Positions 36,901-50,630 of a stretch of 64,000 nucleotides of DNA are shown one piece after another. Origin of the DNA: Flaccisagitta enflata (lineage: Eukaryota > Chaetognatha > Sagittoidea > Aphragmophora); contig OZ231126.1 of the NCBI GenBank assembly GCA_965153355.1, positions 103,974,001 through 104,038,000 of the forward strand. The letters are read 5' to 3'. The translations under genes and the position numbers were made by a program. Positions within the stretch are counted from its first letter, which is position 1, and each line of letters begins with the position of its first letter. The notes beneath the pieces are model-generated. The model saw only the letters and a program-made list of their open reading frames with translations, had not been told where the DNA came from and searched no databases.

Positions 36901-38690
36901 AATGGTCCATCGGTCTCTCGATTCACTTTATCCACGCATTAGTCAGTCCGTTTATAGCGCTTTCTCTTAAAAAACAAAGAAACATTTTTTTTTCCTTTTC
37001 GTGGGTTGTATCTTACTAACATTCTCATAGTCATCCAAATGGATATACGTCATGTCAAAAGAGATCCATTAAACGAGGTCCGTTTGGGTGTTGGTCGCTC
37101 ACATTTGGCGTCGTTCAGTGATACTTTCAAACGTCTCTTTAGCAGACTTGTTTTCGATCCAGCGCAGTTTTTACCCCAAGGATTCCCTAGAGAGAATCTT
37201 TGCGTTCTTGGAAATCTGGTTATGGCTTTGCATTTAAAAATGGGAGGAAAATTGAAAGACCTGAGTATGGAAAAAACAATGAGTGTCATACAGGGGTTTC
37301 AATACGCGCATCTGATCACTCCGGGAGAACAAGGCATATCATTGAAGAAAATCATTATGTTAGAAAAGGAATTATGCCCGATGCCGCAAAAGATAATTGA
37401 TATTTGGCCAGCCGCCCGGGTCTTCCCCGGCGGTATCGCGATTAATATATTCAGCTTAAGAAAGGACGACCAAACTGGCAACATGAAATTATTCCCCATC
37501 GCAATTTCAAAATCGAGCCGTCATTTAAGAACGCACCTACAACTTGATATGATGACAGATTCAAGCCTTTTTAGGCCGAAAAACTCCAAATGGCCACTCC
37601 CAACAACCACGTCCTCCTTATAAAAAATCTTTCCGTTCTTCTCAATAGATTCACTGCAAAACATACAAATAGGAATGTATATAAAGAAACATACTGCTGT
37701 CGTAGCTGCGGTTTCAATACAAATGGATTTCAAAAGATCAGCAATCATTTTCTCACCTGCGACCATAGGCCAAAACTCATTTATGGTCGACGCAAAACCC
37801 TTAACCGTCTTAAGCATGTTACCCATAAATTGAATCCCTTTACCAAAAAGGTAGAAAGGCAGGGACTTTCATGGAGCCGTGGTTATAACTTTATGCAGTT
37901 ACGTCCCTCAGTAATTCTTTATTTAGATTTTGAATGTAGTAATGTAAAAATTGATCAGTTGGACGAAACAGGAACGAGCCTTAGAACAGGGTTATCGAGT
38001 AACACCAGCGCGCCGCCGAAAAATAGCGAAGGTTACTTGCCTATACTAAGCTTCAGTTATGTCGCGACGTCACTTTATGATGAAATTCCATTGCCGCCAT
38101 CTTTGACAGCCCCAAGGTTTCAGAGAATCAATATCCCAGGAAATCCTGATCCAGAGGCGGCTGAACGTGATTTTTATATATCCTTACTCTTATCATTAAG
38201 AAAGGATCTTTTACTGACCCATTTACACATAGAAAGTATTTTGCAAAACGCCCCTCCACTACCGCCCCCTAACAAACGCCCAGCTGAATTTCAAGCCTAC
38301 TACAACTCTATTAAGAATTGTCAACTTTGTGGAAAACAGTTTGGATCCAAAAAATGGTCAGAAAAGGTGAGAATATTCGCATAAGGGTGATGCTATATTT
38401 GAGGTTAATGCGGGAAAAAAAATCGGATCAAGAACAAGTAAAAAAATGTAACGGACGGACTAGCCAACAAACAAAATGACATAAGAACCGACATGAGGAG
38501 GTTCGGAATTGCGTAGCGGGCTATACTACATGTAGCACGACTATCATGTCCATAATCAAATGGTCGTCATCTACTATACTACTTATCCCCTCTTATTTTC
38601 TTCCTCTCTCCCTCCTACACCCTACACCACCACGTCCCCTTTCTCGACGCGTATTTTCTATCATCTCTCTATTTCTTTCTCTCTCTCTCG

Positions 38691-38699
<9 letters not shown>

Positions 38700-38762
<63 letters not shown>

Positions 38763-38820
38763 CTCTCTGAATCTCTCTCTCTCTCTCTCTCTCTAACTCT
38801 GTCTATATATCTCTCTCTGT
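38700..38820 (+). repeat. (CT)n microsatellite in PolB intron
   Basis: Sense-strand CT array in the intron 38367-38891, which begins with a dispersed fragment containing GTAACGGACGGACTAGCC. Confidence 0.95.
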
Positions 38821-39300
38821 CTCTCACTCTCTACCAAATTAAACATAAATTTTTAAAATTACTTAAATTAAAGACTAAACAATTTTACAAGGTAGTTTCT
38901 ACATTTGACCTTGATCATAGTGGGAGTAGTAACAATATTTCAACCAATAACAACAACAGCAACAGGCGTTATTCATACAAAGGATTTCCTTTAACATTTT
39001 CAAAATTACGATCCAAGCTTTGTCAAGGTAATTTAATTCTTTCCAGAAATAAAATATAAATTTATTTTTTTTTGTTGTCAGAAATAGTTATATTATTTAC
39101 TTACATACTTGTTTATTTACATATAATAGGTTGTAATCTCGGCCTATGTTTGGAGGCTTACCTGAAAAAAAGCCCATTATGTATTGTCACCCAAAATGGC
39201 TCACGCTTTGACTCATTATTTATGGGTAATTATTAATCAGAGGCAAAAATAATATAAACCAATATTTCAAATGAACATGTTCTTTATAAATCAATACATA

Positions 39301-39431
<131 letters not shown>

Positions 39432-40396
39432 TCTAAAGTGAAAGCTCTACTAAAATACGGGCTTAGTGCTACATTTGAATACACGCGTAGCGACGGGACG
39501 AAATACACAAGGCCTTTACTGAAAGGCCCACCATCTGTTTGCTTTAAATCCATGCAAGAAGTAGTTGGGTTACAATGGAGTTTTACATGTGTCTTCGCAC
39601 CCAACTGTCCCTGCTTCATGGACACCAAACAAATACGTGAAGAAAAGAGGCTGAAGGGCCTAAAACAGGGAACCTGCCCATTTGATAGGGCTCTGAAAAT
39701 TTTAGATCTTATAAAATTCGTGCCAAGTAGCTTAGAAAAGATGATAATGGATCTACACGAATCTCGTGACGTCACGGGTAAAACACTCGAAGAGACTTTC
39801 CCTAGAACTTACCTTCATACGCAATTGACAAATCTACCATTTTCAACATTTGAACTCATGACAAGGTCCAAATGGCATTTTCCATATGAGGCGGTTCAGA
39901 CAAGAAACTGGGATTATTTGAGAAATTTTACCACTTTCAAACCTGAGGATTTTAAGTCGACTTTAAGACAATCAAATGGTCTGACAGTCGACGAATTTCG
40001 CGAGTTTCAACAATTGACAGGAAGCTTAGGCATCACTTCGTTAGCGGAACTTATCCGTCAATACAATATTTCAGATTGTCTTTTGGGTAGCGACACCGTT
40101 TTATATTTTTTTAATCATTTACATCGCGTGTGCGGTATTTTCCCCACATTTGTCTACACGGTGGCATCTCTTAGTATTCGGAGTTTCTTACTGGCTTCTC
40201 GTGACCCAGAACATCCACAACAACATCTTTTCATGCCGTTTCTTGATGAAGAATGTTATGAAAGTTTTTCAAAGGCTTTACAGGTGTTTATTTAATGGAT
40301 ACATAAACATATGATGCACTTGAGAGTATCTTTCTGTGTCGTGTCGTCTTGCCTTTTATATATTTTTTTCGTCTCAATATTTGTTTTGTTGTTTTT

Positions 40397-40514
<118 letters not shown>

Positions 40515-42645
40515 TGTAGGGAGGATATTCATCGTGCAATGCGTCATTCAGCGAATGTGATTTAGGTTTTTTAGAGAGATCAAACCTTGACGGAAATCAC
40601 ACAGAAATGCCAAAGTTGAAAATACCAAAATATATCTATACTGGAAGCGGCCACTACCATAACGCATTATACCCATCTAGTGATCTAAATAAGGTACAAA
40701 ACATGATAAATAAACAAACAGACTGACTGACAAACAAAACTGACAAGCCGACATAAAATAAACAAAAGATAGGAGAAAGAAAATCAATTCTTTTACATGT
40801 GCCCTTTCAGCTTCCTTGGAAAGATTTCATCATTATCAAAAGCGGGCTGTTCTTCCGCAAGTTCACGGAAAAGTTGAAAAAGATTGACTTGGACTGGTTT
40901 GAGGATCTTGCAACCTCTAAGAACTTGTCTTATCTTGTCACTTGCGACATTAAATACAATGATGAACTAGGTCTGAAGAGGTCAATTGACTTCTCAGATT
41001 TTCCCTATTTCAGGTAAACGTGCTCAATCGCATTATTTCTGAAAAACAAAAGCCGGACAGACAGACTAACAGACTGACCAACAAAGCGGGGTGTAGAGTC
41101 GCGAAGCACACGACCAAAAAAGAAAAAGTCTCTCTTTCTTTTTTATCAGGCCAGTCACATCCGACATGGTTACTCAAGAACAGGCGACTTTCGCCGAGAA
41201 ACTGGGAATTCATTTAGATAGAATGCCTCAAAAACTCATCAGTTCTAATGATCCAAGAACGGTCGTCCTGTATATTGATAACTTGCTTTACAGTTTAGTC
41301 CATTATTCAGCTGAAGTTATATGTGTCAGCGAAATAATTCAGTTCAAACAGGATTTTATCATGAGGAGTTATATTGAGAAATTGCAACAACAGAGAGCGT
41401 CGGCCCCTAGCGGACTGCTGAACAAGGCCATTAAATCACTAGGTTAGTGTATTACAGAATAACCTCGAGATAACGGCATCCTTTTATAGCGACCTAAAAA
41501 CTGAAACTCAGATTAACGGTATACTATCGTATTTCTTTTTTAAAGGCAATTGCGTTCCTGGGAGACTACATATGAAAGCTCAAAACTTTCTCAATACTGA
41601 AATTGTAACGGACGAGAAACGCTTTGATGCTATAATCAACTCCAAATCTTTTGTAGATTTCAAAGTTATTGATGAGAACACTGTTATTGTAACTCTGGAT
41701 GGAAGGCAAATAAATCACTCTAACTTACCGTCAATCAGTTCAAGGTGATTTTTTTTTACAAATATATTTTATTTATTATTTGTTTACCTTTTTTTTATTT
41801 TCTTAAAGTTTTATATATATGGAAATATCATTTTTTTTCAATTTTCTCATTTTCTCAGGACATACGCAATTAGCAAGCTCAGCATGTGGCAAACCTTTGC
41901 TTATTGCAGCAGTCGTATGTGCAAATTTTATGATGCAAACACACGTGTAGCATTGACGGACACGGATTCAATATATCAAGTGACAGAGTCATTTCGAAGC
42001 GATCTTATGCATACAGAAATACAAACACTTCAGCATTCACCCATACACTATACCAGAACACTACATGCATACACAATGGCAACTGGGTATATGAAAACTT
42101 TTGGACCAATCTTGGACTTTTCCTCATTAAAGCCAAAAGACTCATTGATATTCAAAATTTTGGCTGAAAACACATATACAGAGGAGGAAAGAGCATCACT
42201 TACAAATATGTGGGATATCATTGGTAAACGCACAAAAAATAAGCCTCATCTCATAAAGGATGAAGCAGATTCCATGAAAAATATTATTTGCGCTTCGCCA
42301 AAACAATACTGTTTAACTAGACACCCTGATCTATCTACATTTCCTTTTGCATCTAATCTCCCGGCATTACCCCTTCAATTGAAATCTAAGGGTATCGCCA
42401 GGTCATCTCAAATGAAGCATTTGACATTTTACGAGTTTCATCAGACTATTGTCAATAATAAAACCACAGAAATTGTTTCTATTCCAGCCTTAAAGAGGCT
42501 AGATTTTAAAATATATTTGATTCGAACGAAAAAAAAGCTTATTTCTAAGCTAAATAGCAAGCGTTGCTTCAGTAGTCTTTATAGAAAAAAAAGACATTTC
42601 TTCTCTTTCCCTTTACATTACAAGCGCTTGCAAATAATCGTGTGA

Positions 42646-43099
42646 TTTTTTTAAGTTTGGTTGATAAAAGCGAATTACCGTTAAAACCGAAGCCGTTAAG
42701 ACGAAGCAACTGTGTAACAAGAATCATTATATGGTCACACTATTGGTTACTATAAACGTCACGTGATTACGATCGAGAACTCTTATTGGTCATGAAACAG
42801 TCTTAATAGTAGGAAACAATCTCGCCCCTCCACCCTAACCTTAAAAGCCCGTCTCATTAGCCCCCTTACCCTTCCACCCTACCCCTCCTTTTATTTGCGC
42901 TCTATTTATTATTCTTTATTCGTTTTCATATATTTTATACCATTTTTCTTTTTTCGTAGAATACTTTCACTGTCGTTTTTCTTTTATTCGATCTTTGGCA
43001 GTTCTCTTTTTTCTTACCTTATTCCGTCTAAAGAACACTTTAACCTCTTGGTCAGAGCGTCTTAGACATTACTTAGAATTGAGCATTCACCTTGAAAAC
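42646..43099. other. Spacer between PolB and the PC4-like gene, unit 2
   Basis: About 450 bases with poly-C and poly-T stretches. There is no counterpart of the small helical protein seen in unit 1. Confidence 0.6.
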
Positions 43100-43731
43100 A
43101 TGCTGTACAAGACGAGATATAATGGTAATGAAACAGGGTCGGGAGACAGCCTTCTCTCTTACTACTTTGCGAGTCCCCGCGGGGGGGACGGATTGAGAGT
43201 TGCCCTTGACAAGGTAATGTTGTTTTTTTTTTATTATTCTCATAGGTCATACCTTACTAAAACTACATTAGCAACCCTCGATTTACCGTTTAACACTAAT
43301 TATAGAATGCTTAATTAGACAAAGCTTATTGCTTCTCTTTACTCCCGCCAAAGAAAAACATTTTCTTTCATCATTTCATAAAAAAAACAAGGCCGGATAC
43401 ACGGCTCTAAAAGAGCCAGAAAGTCATAAATATAAGTGTAACAGACCAACCAACCGACCGACTGACAGACGAAGGAGATTCTACAATCGCGTGTACTCAA
43501 CTAAAAGGACTTTTCTAATCTGATCAACCCATTATCTTTCATTTCCCTTCTCCGACCTCTCCTTTTTCCCACCCCCCTCCTATATCCTCCCCCTCCCTTT
43601 TTTGGAAGTTTGTCACGTGCGAGGAGACGTACATCGCGGGGAAATACACGCTGTTTATATGTGTTTGGCGCGTTGACAACCGTAAAGCGCCCACATACTA
43701 CAAAGACGGGTGAGTTCTACATATTTCTTTT

Positions 43732-43787
<56 letters not shown>

Positions 43788-44624
43788 TTTTACTCGAATG
43801 GATTGCCGTGTATTTTGAACTTTGTTTTTTTTCATTGTAACTTTCCTTTTTTTTTTTCTTATCACTCACAGATTCAACATCGATGATGGCATTCTGATGT
43901 GGCGCATTCCGCTGCGAACATTCCTGGAATTGGTCGACCTAGGGCTTTTTCAGGTCCTTGGATACTGTGGCATGACTGCCAATGCCATCCTGGACGGGAT
44001 CGACCTGGAGCAAGGTTAGTCCAAAATGGCAATTTAATCCTTACTTTTTTTTCTGCTTTGCCGCTAAACAAAAAGAAAAGATCACCATCTCTTACATGCA
44101 TTTTATCATAGGTCAAGAAATCCCCAATACATCAAGGATTATTTTCGTTCTCTAGAGCTTAATGTCACCTGGGCCCGACCAACAGCCTATGGAATAGCCG
44201 TCGAGATACGTCGCGCGCAGGTAAGAGCCGGTTATTTTTCTCCTCCATCCAATACTGCCCAATGATACTCAAAGATTTTGTCATCTCCTGTGCATTTATG
44301 CCATATGCTATGATATTATCATTTTTTTCCTTAAACAACTTGCAGAAACTACAAGACGGAAGGTACATTCCCGCTGCTGTCTTTCTCACTTTGAAACGAG
44401 TTGGGAAAATGGACGAATCAACACCAGTTGTGAAGTTTCTACCGAACTTCACTGAGGCGCGTGAGCCTCTTGGAAGAGGTTTCACGCTATCGGCGTCTAC
44501 TTTCATCCGTCTTTACGAAAGTATGTTCCTTTCCCCGTCATTGGGTCACTCGGCCACTTCCGACGTGGAAGCTCTGGAGAGAGAGTTAAACGGATCATCG
44601 ACTTCCACCGATCAGGTAAGCAGC

Positions 44625-44701
<77 letters not shown>

Positions 44702-46550
44702 AAACAACAAAAATCACGCCGCGTTTAACCTTTCTTCTTTTTTTTTCTTTCTAGTCGACTGTTCGTGACGCCTTCAGCGAAGCCGATGCGCACGAGATGA
44801 CCGACTCTCCATCGAACAACAAGGACACCAAGGACATCGACCTCAAAAACAGGAATCTTTTCCAGGTATGGATTAATAAATGACAACTTATGATAACTTC
44901 ATTTAATCGATATTACAGTAGTATAGCTATCAAATGACATACAAAATCACCCAAAATCGATTTGCTTTTTTTTTCATCAGCTCTACCTCAAACAGAGACT
45001 GGAAGATCACAAAGCAAAATGCAAGATGTCGGCAAGTTGCGACGATTGTAAGATCAAGTTGGATTTTGCAAAAAATTGGGATAAAACTCATCGGTAAGTA
45101 GGCAACTTCATTACATTTTAGATTGTTCAGATTCATTTCATTAAATTCCTAAGTCATACTACTTCATTCTGAGTCATTAGACCACATTCTAGCTTTATTA
45201 TCAATTTTTTTTTCTCCCTGACAATCTATGGATGTTGGTCTTATTTATCATAGAAAAAAAAAGCTTTCTCTAATTTCTAAAACTAAACCTTTTTTTTTTT
45301 TTTTGAGAATTAATGTCCTCAAGAAGAGAAGAAAAAAACATTTTATTTTAAATTAAGAAAATAAAATGTTTTTTTTTTTTGAGAAGAGAACCTTTTCGAA
45401 ATATAAGCAGGAGAATTCTCATGAATATTGCAGTTTTACTAATTTCCCGCATAATTTTTAACACCTTTTATTAACAGAAAAATACAGTAACAACATGATT
45501 ATATATTCTACATGATATCTCACTTTGTATTGCTTTCACAACAGACATTGACCTCATCTATTTTTTTTGATGCTTTTATTAATTAATCAGTTTTAAGTCG
45601 AATACAATTACAGGTATTTCATATTTCACAAAATGTTATATATCCTAGTCGGTATCGAGAAACACTTTGGCAAACTTTCCATTGTTGATTCCTTGAACTT
45701 TTCCTTCAGAACTCTTTTGAGGGGGATAACCATTTTGTGCTTCACCATTTTTAATGGGAAGTGCTGCCAAAGGTTAACCCTAACTATTAACAAAGTTGGA
45801 TACATGACTACCCCCAGTCGCGTGCAACTGGACAGGGGCAGGAGCAGTGTAACTAAACAAAACTCAAAAAACGCTGAATAATATAAAAAAAAACCGACTG
45901 ACCGACCAACATAGCGGGGTGTAGAGTCGCGTAGCACGCGACTACAAATGATCAAAACTTTTCAACTTTGACCTACAGAGCCGGCAACATCTTAAAGAAG
46001 TACCAACACCGTTCGATGGAATCGATCTGCAAAGAGAAGCTATGGAAAAGCAACTCGTTTGTGGGAATTCCAACAGGTGATAAAATGATCAATTCATTCA
46101 TTGGAATATTCATTTATTCATTCACTCATTCACTACGCATTTTATTCATTTATTCTACGAACGAATATTTCATCACTTATATTCCCGATCTTACTTTTTT
46201 TGTCATTTTAATTTTTTTTATCCTAAAATGTATCATTCATTCTTTTTATTCATTCAGCCGGCCAGGCCAAGAAAAACCAACCCGGTCATGCCCATGTCGC
46301 GAGACGATCCTTCGCTGACAACCTGATCGCGAGAGAAAGGAGATCAATGGCCAACGAAGATGCCCAAAAGCCCATCGAACCGCCGACACCCAAAAAGGCA
46401 AAGGCGCCGGTTCCCATGGCGCCTTCCATAGCGGATGTCGAGCCGGAACTCGAACCTATCGAACCGGAAATCAGGCCAGGATTTGAGCCCGACATCGAGC
46501 CGGAAAATGAGGACATTCCCGAGGATCCCACCCAAAATGACCCGGAATAA
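43100..46550 (+). CDS. Nine-exon protein of unit 2 with two possible PC4-like modules
   Basis: Exons are 43100-43213, 43609-43709, 43872-44014, 44081-44220, 44346-44615, 44755-44865, 44981-45093, 45979-46076 and 46258-46550, giving about 460 residues. The more typical acceptor at 44112 would shift the frame; the one at 44080 keeps it but adds about ten residues absent from unit 1. Conserved with 14378-17671: DGLRVALDK, NVTWARPTAYG (TTWVTDTAYA), EPLGRGFTLSASTF, DAFSEAD, LEDHKAKC, FADNLIARERR (YSANELLQRER). The C-terminus differs, being Pro/Glu-rich with EPE repeats. PC4-like ssDNA binding is suggested by the GFTL-helix segment but unproven. It lies just after PolB, as in unit 1. Confidence 0.75.
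43733..43790 (+). repeat. (CTTT)n microsatellite in an intron
   Basis: Within the intron 43710-43871. Confidence 0.9.
44623..44700 (+). repeat. (CAA)n microsatellite in an intron
   Basis: Starts immediately after the donor at 44616; translates as poly-Asn if unspliced. Confidence 0.9.
45600..45950 (+). repeat. Dispersed-repeat cluster inside the 45094-45978 intron
   Basis: A block at 45695-45795 (GGGGGATAACCATTTTGTGC, GCTGCCAAAGGTTAACCCT) recurs diverged at 49140-49240. It is followed by a DINE-like unit with CAGGGGCAGGAGCAG, CCGACTGACCGACC, GCGGGGTGTAGAG and TCGCGTAGCACGCGA. Confidence 0.65.
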
Positions 46551-46551
46551 A

Positions 46552-46560
46552 CATCAACAA

Positions 46561-46613
<53 letters not shown>
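46552..46613 (+). repeat. (CAA)n microsatellite in the 3' flank
   Basis: Begins directly after the stop of the unit 2 PC4-like gene. Confidence 0.95.
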
Positions 46614-46614
<1 letters not shown>

Positions 46615-46919
46615 CTATGTACTATCGGCTGAATATTGGAGATTTGTGTACAGATTATCGGCGAACAAGAAGCATTTTAGTCTTAACCTTAACTAAGCAT
46701 TTTAATGTCTACCTATGTATCTACCTATAAATTCGACGGATATTTCATAGATAAATGTAAAAAAAAAAGCATTGTCAACATACTGCATATACAACCCCCC
46801 ACCCCATTGTTTTTGTAAATATGTCATTTATGGCGGCTATCATAGGCATAAATCGATTCAATTATTTTCACTACGAACACGCAACTCTATAAGAGGCTTT
46901 GTACGTCCATCAGTAGATC

Positions 46920-47265
46920 CAGACTTAAGATGACTTAGAATGACTTAAAATGAATAGAATGCCTGGGAATGACTAAAAATGACTTAAAATAACTTAAAAA
47001 AACTTGAAAATTCTTAGAAATGATAGAATAACCATAAATAACTTTAAATGACTTAGAATGACTTAGAATGACTTAAAATGACTTAGAATGACTTAGAATA
47101 ACTTTGAACGACTTTGAATGACTTAAAATGATTTAGAATAACTAAGAATGACTTAAATTGACTTAAAATGACTTAAAATGATGTAAAAGAATAGAAATGA
47201 TGGAAAAAGTAAAGTGCGACCGACCAACATAGCGGGGTGTAGAGTCGCGTGCAAGCGACTAATAA
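46920..47265 (+). repeat. Decamer array plus palindromic DINE/Helentron-like end
   Basis: AATGACTTAA/GA decamers, AGTAAAGTGCGAC, GACCAACATAGCGGGGTGTAG, then AGTCGCGTGCAAGCGACT. Same order as 33405-33732. Confidence 0.8.
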
Positions 47266-48002
47266 AAAAAAAACACAAACGGATACACGGATATCAGAAT
47301 CGCGTGCGGATAAACATGAGTTAAAAGATCATTTAATTAAATGAAAAAAAAAAATAAAGTGTGATTAACCAACCAGCCAACCAATACATAAGCTGATTGC
47401 ATGCACGAGTGCCTTTTCAACCAAATAGTAGTAATATTGTAACCCCGCTTCTTTACATTGTCATTTTATGCGTCGCTTCGCCAAATTTTTATTTTGATTT
47501 TGTATCTTTAATTCTTGATAACATCTTTTCTCGCCATTTAGTCGTCTCGATTATATCTTCTTATGTTTTCTTGAGATCAACCCAAAGAATTTTATTTCTC
47601 TAATTCTAAAAAAAGCGCCTTATATATTCTTCAAGACTGAATATCAATTCTCGTCTTTTTATCTTTTAATAAACGAACCACTCGATTAGCCGAACAAACC
47701 AAATCCGCTGCTTATACATATGCCTGAGCGTATCATAAAGGACCCAGTACAAAAGAATCAATCCTGCCAGTCGATCTCTCTACCAGCAGATAGGTAGAAA
47801 ATTAGGACTAATCGCAAGCAGATACTCCTAGTCGAATACCTCAGCCTCACTTTAGAAATCATATGACCGCACAGAAAATCAGTCTACCTTTTCAGGAAAC
47901 CAAGCGACGTTCATTCGAATTTGGTTCAGTAACGGATAAAGACAGAACTCTCGATCTCTCTCTCTCTCTTACTTACTCACATCGGCGATTATTATAGAAA
48001 AG
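47266..48002. other. Intergenic DNA before the signal-peptide exon
   Basis: AT-rich DNA ending in a short CT run (47956-47970). No supported gene; a promoter for the following gene is likely somewhere here but not recognisable. Confidence 0.5.
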
Positions 48003-48130
48003 ATGCGCCTTGACTTTTTACTCGTTATTTTACCGGCGTTGTGTTTCGTCATTTCCAGTCCGGAAGTCGATGGGAAGACGATCGACCCTATGATGGCGTT
48101 CTGCATCCGCATCGCCAAGAAGTTTTGCAG
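48003..48130 (+). CDS. First exon of a secreted or membrane protein, unit 2
   Basis: The ATG opens 42 codons ending at a good donor (TTTTGCAG|GTTAGT) in phase 2. Residues 1-18 form a signal peptide (MRLDFLLVILPALCFVISS), followed by a short segment ending CIRIAKKFC. The first exon of the unit 1 membrane protein (18977-19044) ends CLKAAITEC with the same Cys-x7-Cys spacing, the same TGCAG|GTT junction and the same phase. It also lies downstream of a PC4-like gene. I therefore infer that this is the unit 2 copy of that gene. No matching second exon was found to the right; it may be lost, displaced by the repeats, or beyond the window. Confidence 0.6.
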
Positions 48131-49590
48131 GTTAGTAGCAAGATAACAAGGTGTGCAAAAAAATATTCGCAATAATGCTTTAACATTTATAGTCTAAGCA
48201 TACTATTCACAAGGTAACCTATTGTAGTTATGATCAATTTCAAATATTCTTACAATTAGAATTTAATTATAATTTAGCTGTAATGATTTTCATTTATATT
48301 TTAATTAAACTCTTTTTTTCCCCTTGAGCATTACTGCAACAATTTTTTTGCACACTCTGTTACTTTAAGTACAATAAAACTTCACTAGAACACATTTTAG
48401 AAGTACTAAACTAGAAACTTATACTATAAACCTATAAACTTGTGAGTCTATAAAGCCTATAAAGCCTGTAGAACCTGCAAACCTGTAAGCTTATAAGCCT
48501 ATAAACCTGTAGGTCTGTGAGCCTGTAAACCTATAAACCTATAAAACTGCTTAGGTCGCGTTCTAATGGAGTTAAACTGTACCAACAAAATGATTTTTTT
48601 TTTAGTGCGACAAAGCACCTCTTTAACTGGCTGTGTCTGTTGGTTAGTCTGTCGGTCAGTTGATCGATCGGTCAATTGTGTAACGCATTCGTTTAACAAC
48701 CTCCCCCACCGTCCCTCCATCAAAATTTTATTTTAACTTATTATTTTTTTTAAAGAAATAGTGAAAAGAATAAATTTCCTTGAATGTTTCTTGACTAAGA
48801 TAATATCAGTTTTCTCGGTTGAAATAGCAAGAAATCAGACAAGAAATCTGAAAGAACAAAAATCAACACAATAAAAAAAAATCAATTCATTTGCATATTG
48901 TTACTAAAATAGTTAATACATTTTTCCTTAATACAACTAAATATTATATAATTTTTTTAAAAACTAGGTTTTTGAAATAATAGCTTTTTCTTTATATATT
49001 AAAAACATAGAATGCTTTGTCGTGTTACATCGCTCTTCATTTCAAAAACCTTAACATCACTAAAAACTTTTTTAATAACCATATATAAAACTAAATTAAT
49101 TTTGCGCTATATTACATAGTCTTCCTGCTCGAACGTTTCAAATCCGAATCCTATTAAGTCTTTTGAAGGTATAACCGATTTTTGTGTGTCGCCATCTTTG
49201 ATGGGACGCGCTGCCAAAGGTTAGCCCTGCTAAGTATTTATAATCTTTCATAAACCTTCATTCTGCCCTCATGAATTTTGTATCTAAAAGATAAATTTTA
49301 ACTCCCGGAAGAACAAATTTTAAGCCTAAAAGAATTGGATTTTTAGGCCTGAGAAGGATATTTTTAAACCCCTCCTCACATCCATCCACCCCCAACCCTT
49401 GATACTTTAAGTTCGGTCGGTATGATATGTCACATTTCTAATGTATGCCCCTGCCCACCCATCCACAACTGAAGGAAGGTAAAGTCACGTTCACAAAAAA
49501 CTCATTTACATATTGTAGTTATAATTCATGAATCTCCCAAAAGTTAGTTTTATATTAATATGGATTAGTTTCTTTTATTCTTTAAATAAA
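48131..49590. other. AT-rich DNA holding two dispersed repeats
   Basis: Contains the inverted copy (48405-48670) of the 24770-24990 repeat and a diverged copy (49140-49240) of the block at 45695-45795. No exon could be joined to the one ending at 48130. Confidence 0.6.
48405..48670 (-). repeat. Inverted copy of the 24770-24990 repeat
   Basis: CCTATAAACC units, GGTCGCGTTCTA, then AAGTGCGACAAAGCACCTCTT-like sequence and GGTCAGT tetranucleotides; this is the reverse complement of the copy at 24770. Confidence 0.75.
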
Positions 49591-49599
49591 TCTGATTTA

Positions 49600-50630
49600 T
49601 TAGAAAGACTAAAACAAAACCACAAAGAAGAAAAACAAAACCACAAAGAAGAAAAACAAAACCACAAAGAAGAAAAACAAAACCACAAAGAAGAAAAACA
49701 AAACCACAAAGAAGAAAAACAAAACCAAAAAGAAGAAAAACAAAACCACAAAGAAGAAAAAAACAACAACAAAGAAGGAAAACAAAACCACAAAGAAGAA
49801 AAACAAAACCACAAAGAAGAAAAACAAAACCACAAAGAAGAAAAACAAAACCACAAAGAAGAAAAACAAAACCACAAACAAACAAACAAACAAACAAACA
49901 AAACCACAAACCACAAAGAAGAAAAATGAAACCACAAAGAAGAAAAACAAAACCACAAAGAAGAAAAACAAAACCACAAAGAAGAAAAACAAAACCACAA
50001 AGAAGAAAAACAAAACCACAAAGAAGAAAAACAAAACCACAAAGAAGAAAAACAAAACCACAAAGAAGAAAAACAAAAACACAAAGAAGAAAAACAAAAC
50101 CACAAAGAAGAAAAACAAAACCACAAAGAAGAAAAACAAAACCACAAAGAAGAAAAACGAAACCACAAAGAAGAAAAACAAAACCACAAAGAAGGAAAAC
50201 AAAACCACAAAGAAGAAAAACAAAACCACAAAGAAGAAAAACAAAACCACAAAGAAGAAAACAAAACCACAAAGAAGAAAAACAAAAACCACAAAGAAGA
50301 AAAACAAACCACAGATGAAAACAAACCACAAAGAAGAAAAAATGAAAACCAAAGAAGAAAAGAAACTACATAAAAGAAGAAGAACAAAACCAGAAAGAAG
50401 AAAAACGAAACCACAAAGAAGAATAATTAAACCAAAGAAGAAAAACGAAACTAATAAAGAAGGAAAAAACAAACAATAAAGAAGGAAAACGAAACCACAA
50501 AGAAGGAAAATTTTAAAAACCACAAAGAAGGAAAACGAAACCACTAAGAAGGAAAACGACAACCACAAAGAAGAAAAAAACAAAACCACAAGAAGGAAAA
50601 TTAAAATCCACAAAGAAGAACAAGTCATCC
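49600..50630 (+). repeat. 21-bp minisatellite array A
   Basis: Tandem copies of ACAAAACCACAAAGAAGAAA with one further base (21-bp period) that decay toward the right. Because 21 is a multiple of 3, several frames stay open on both strands (NHKEEKQ, or Phe/Leu/Cys-rich antisense). These are not genes. Confidence 0.97.

Noticed and set aside
48003-48130. Venom or antimicrobial peptide precursor, suggested by the signal peptide and Cys residues
   Set aside because: It is only a first exon ending at a donor, and its cassette position and Cys spacing match the membrane-protein gene of unit 1.
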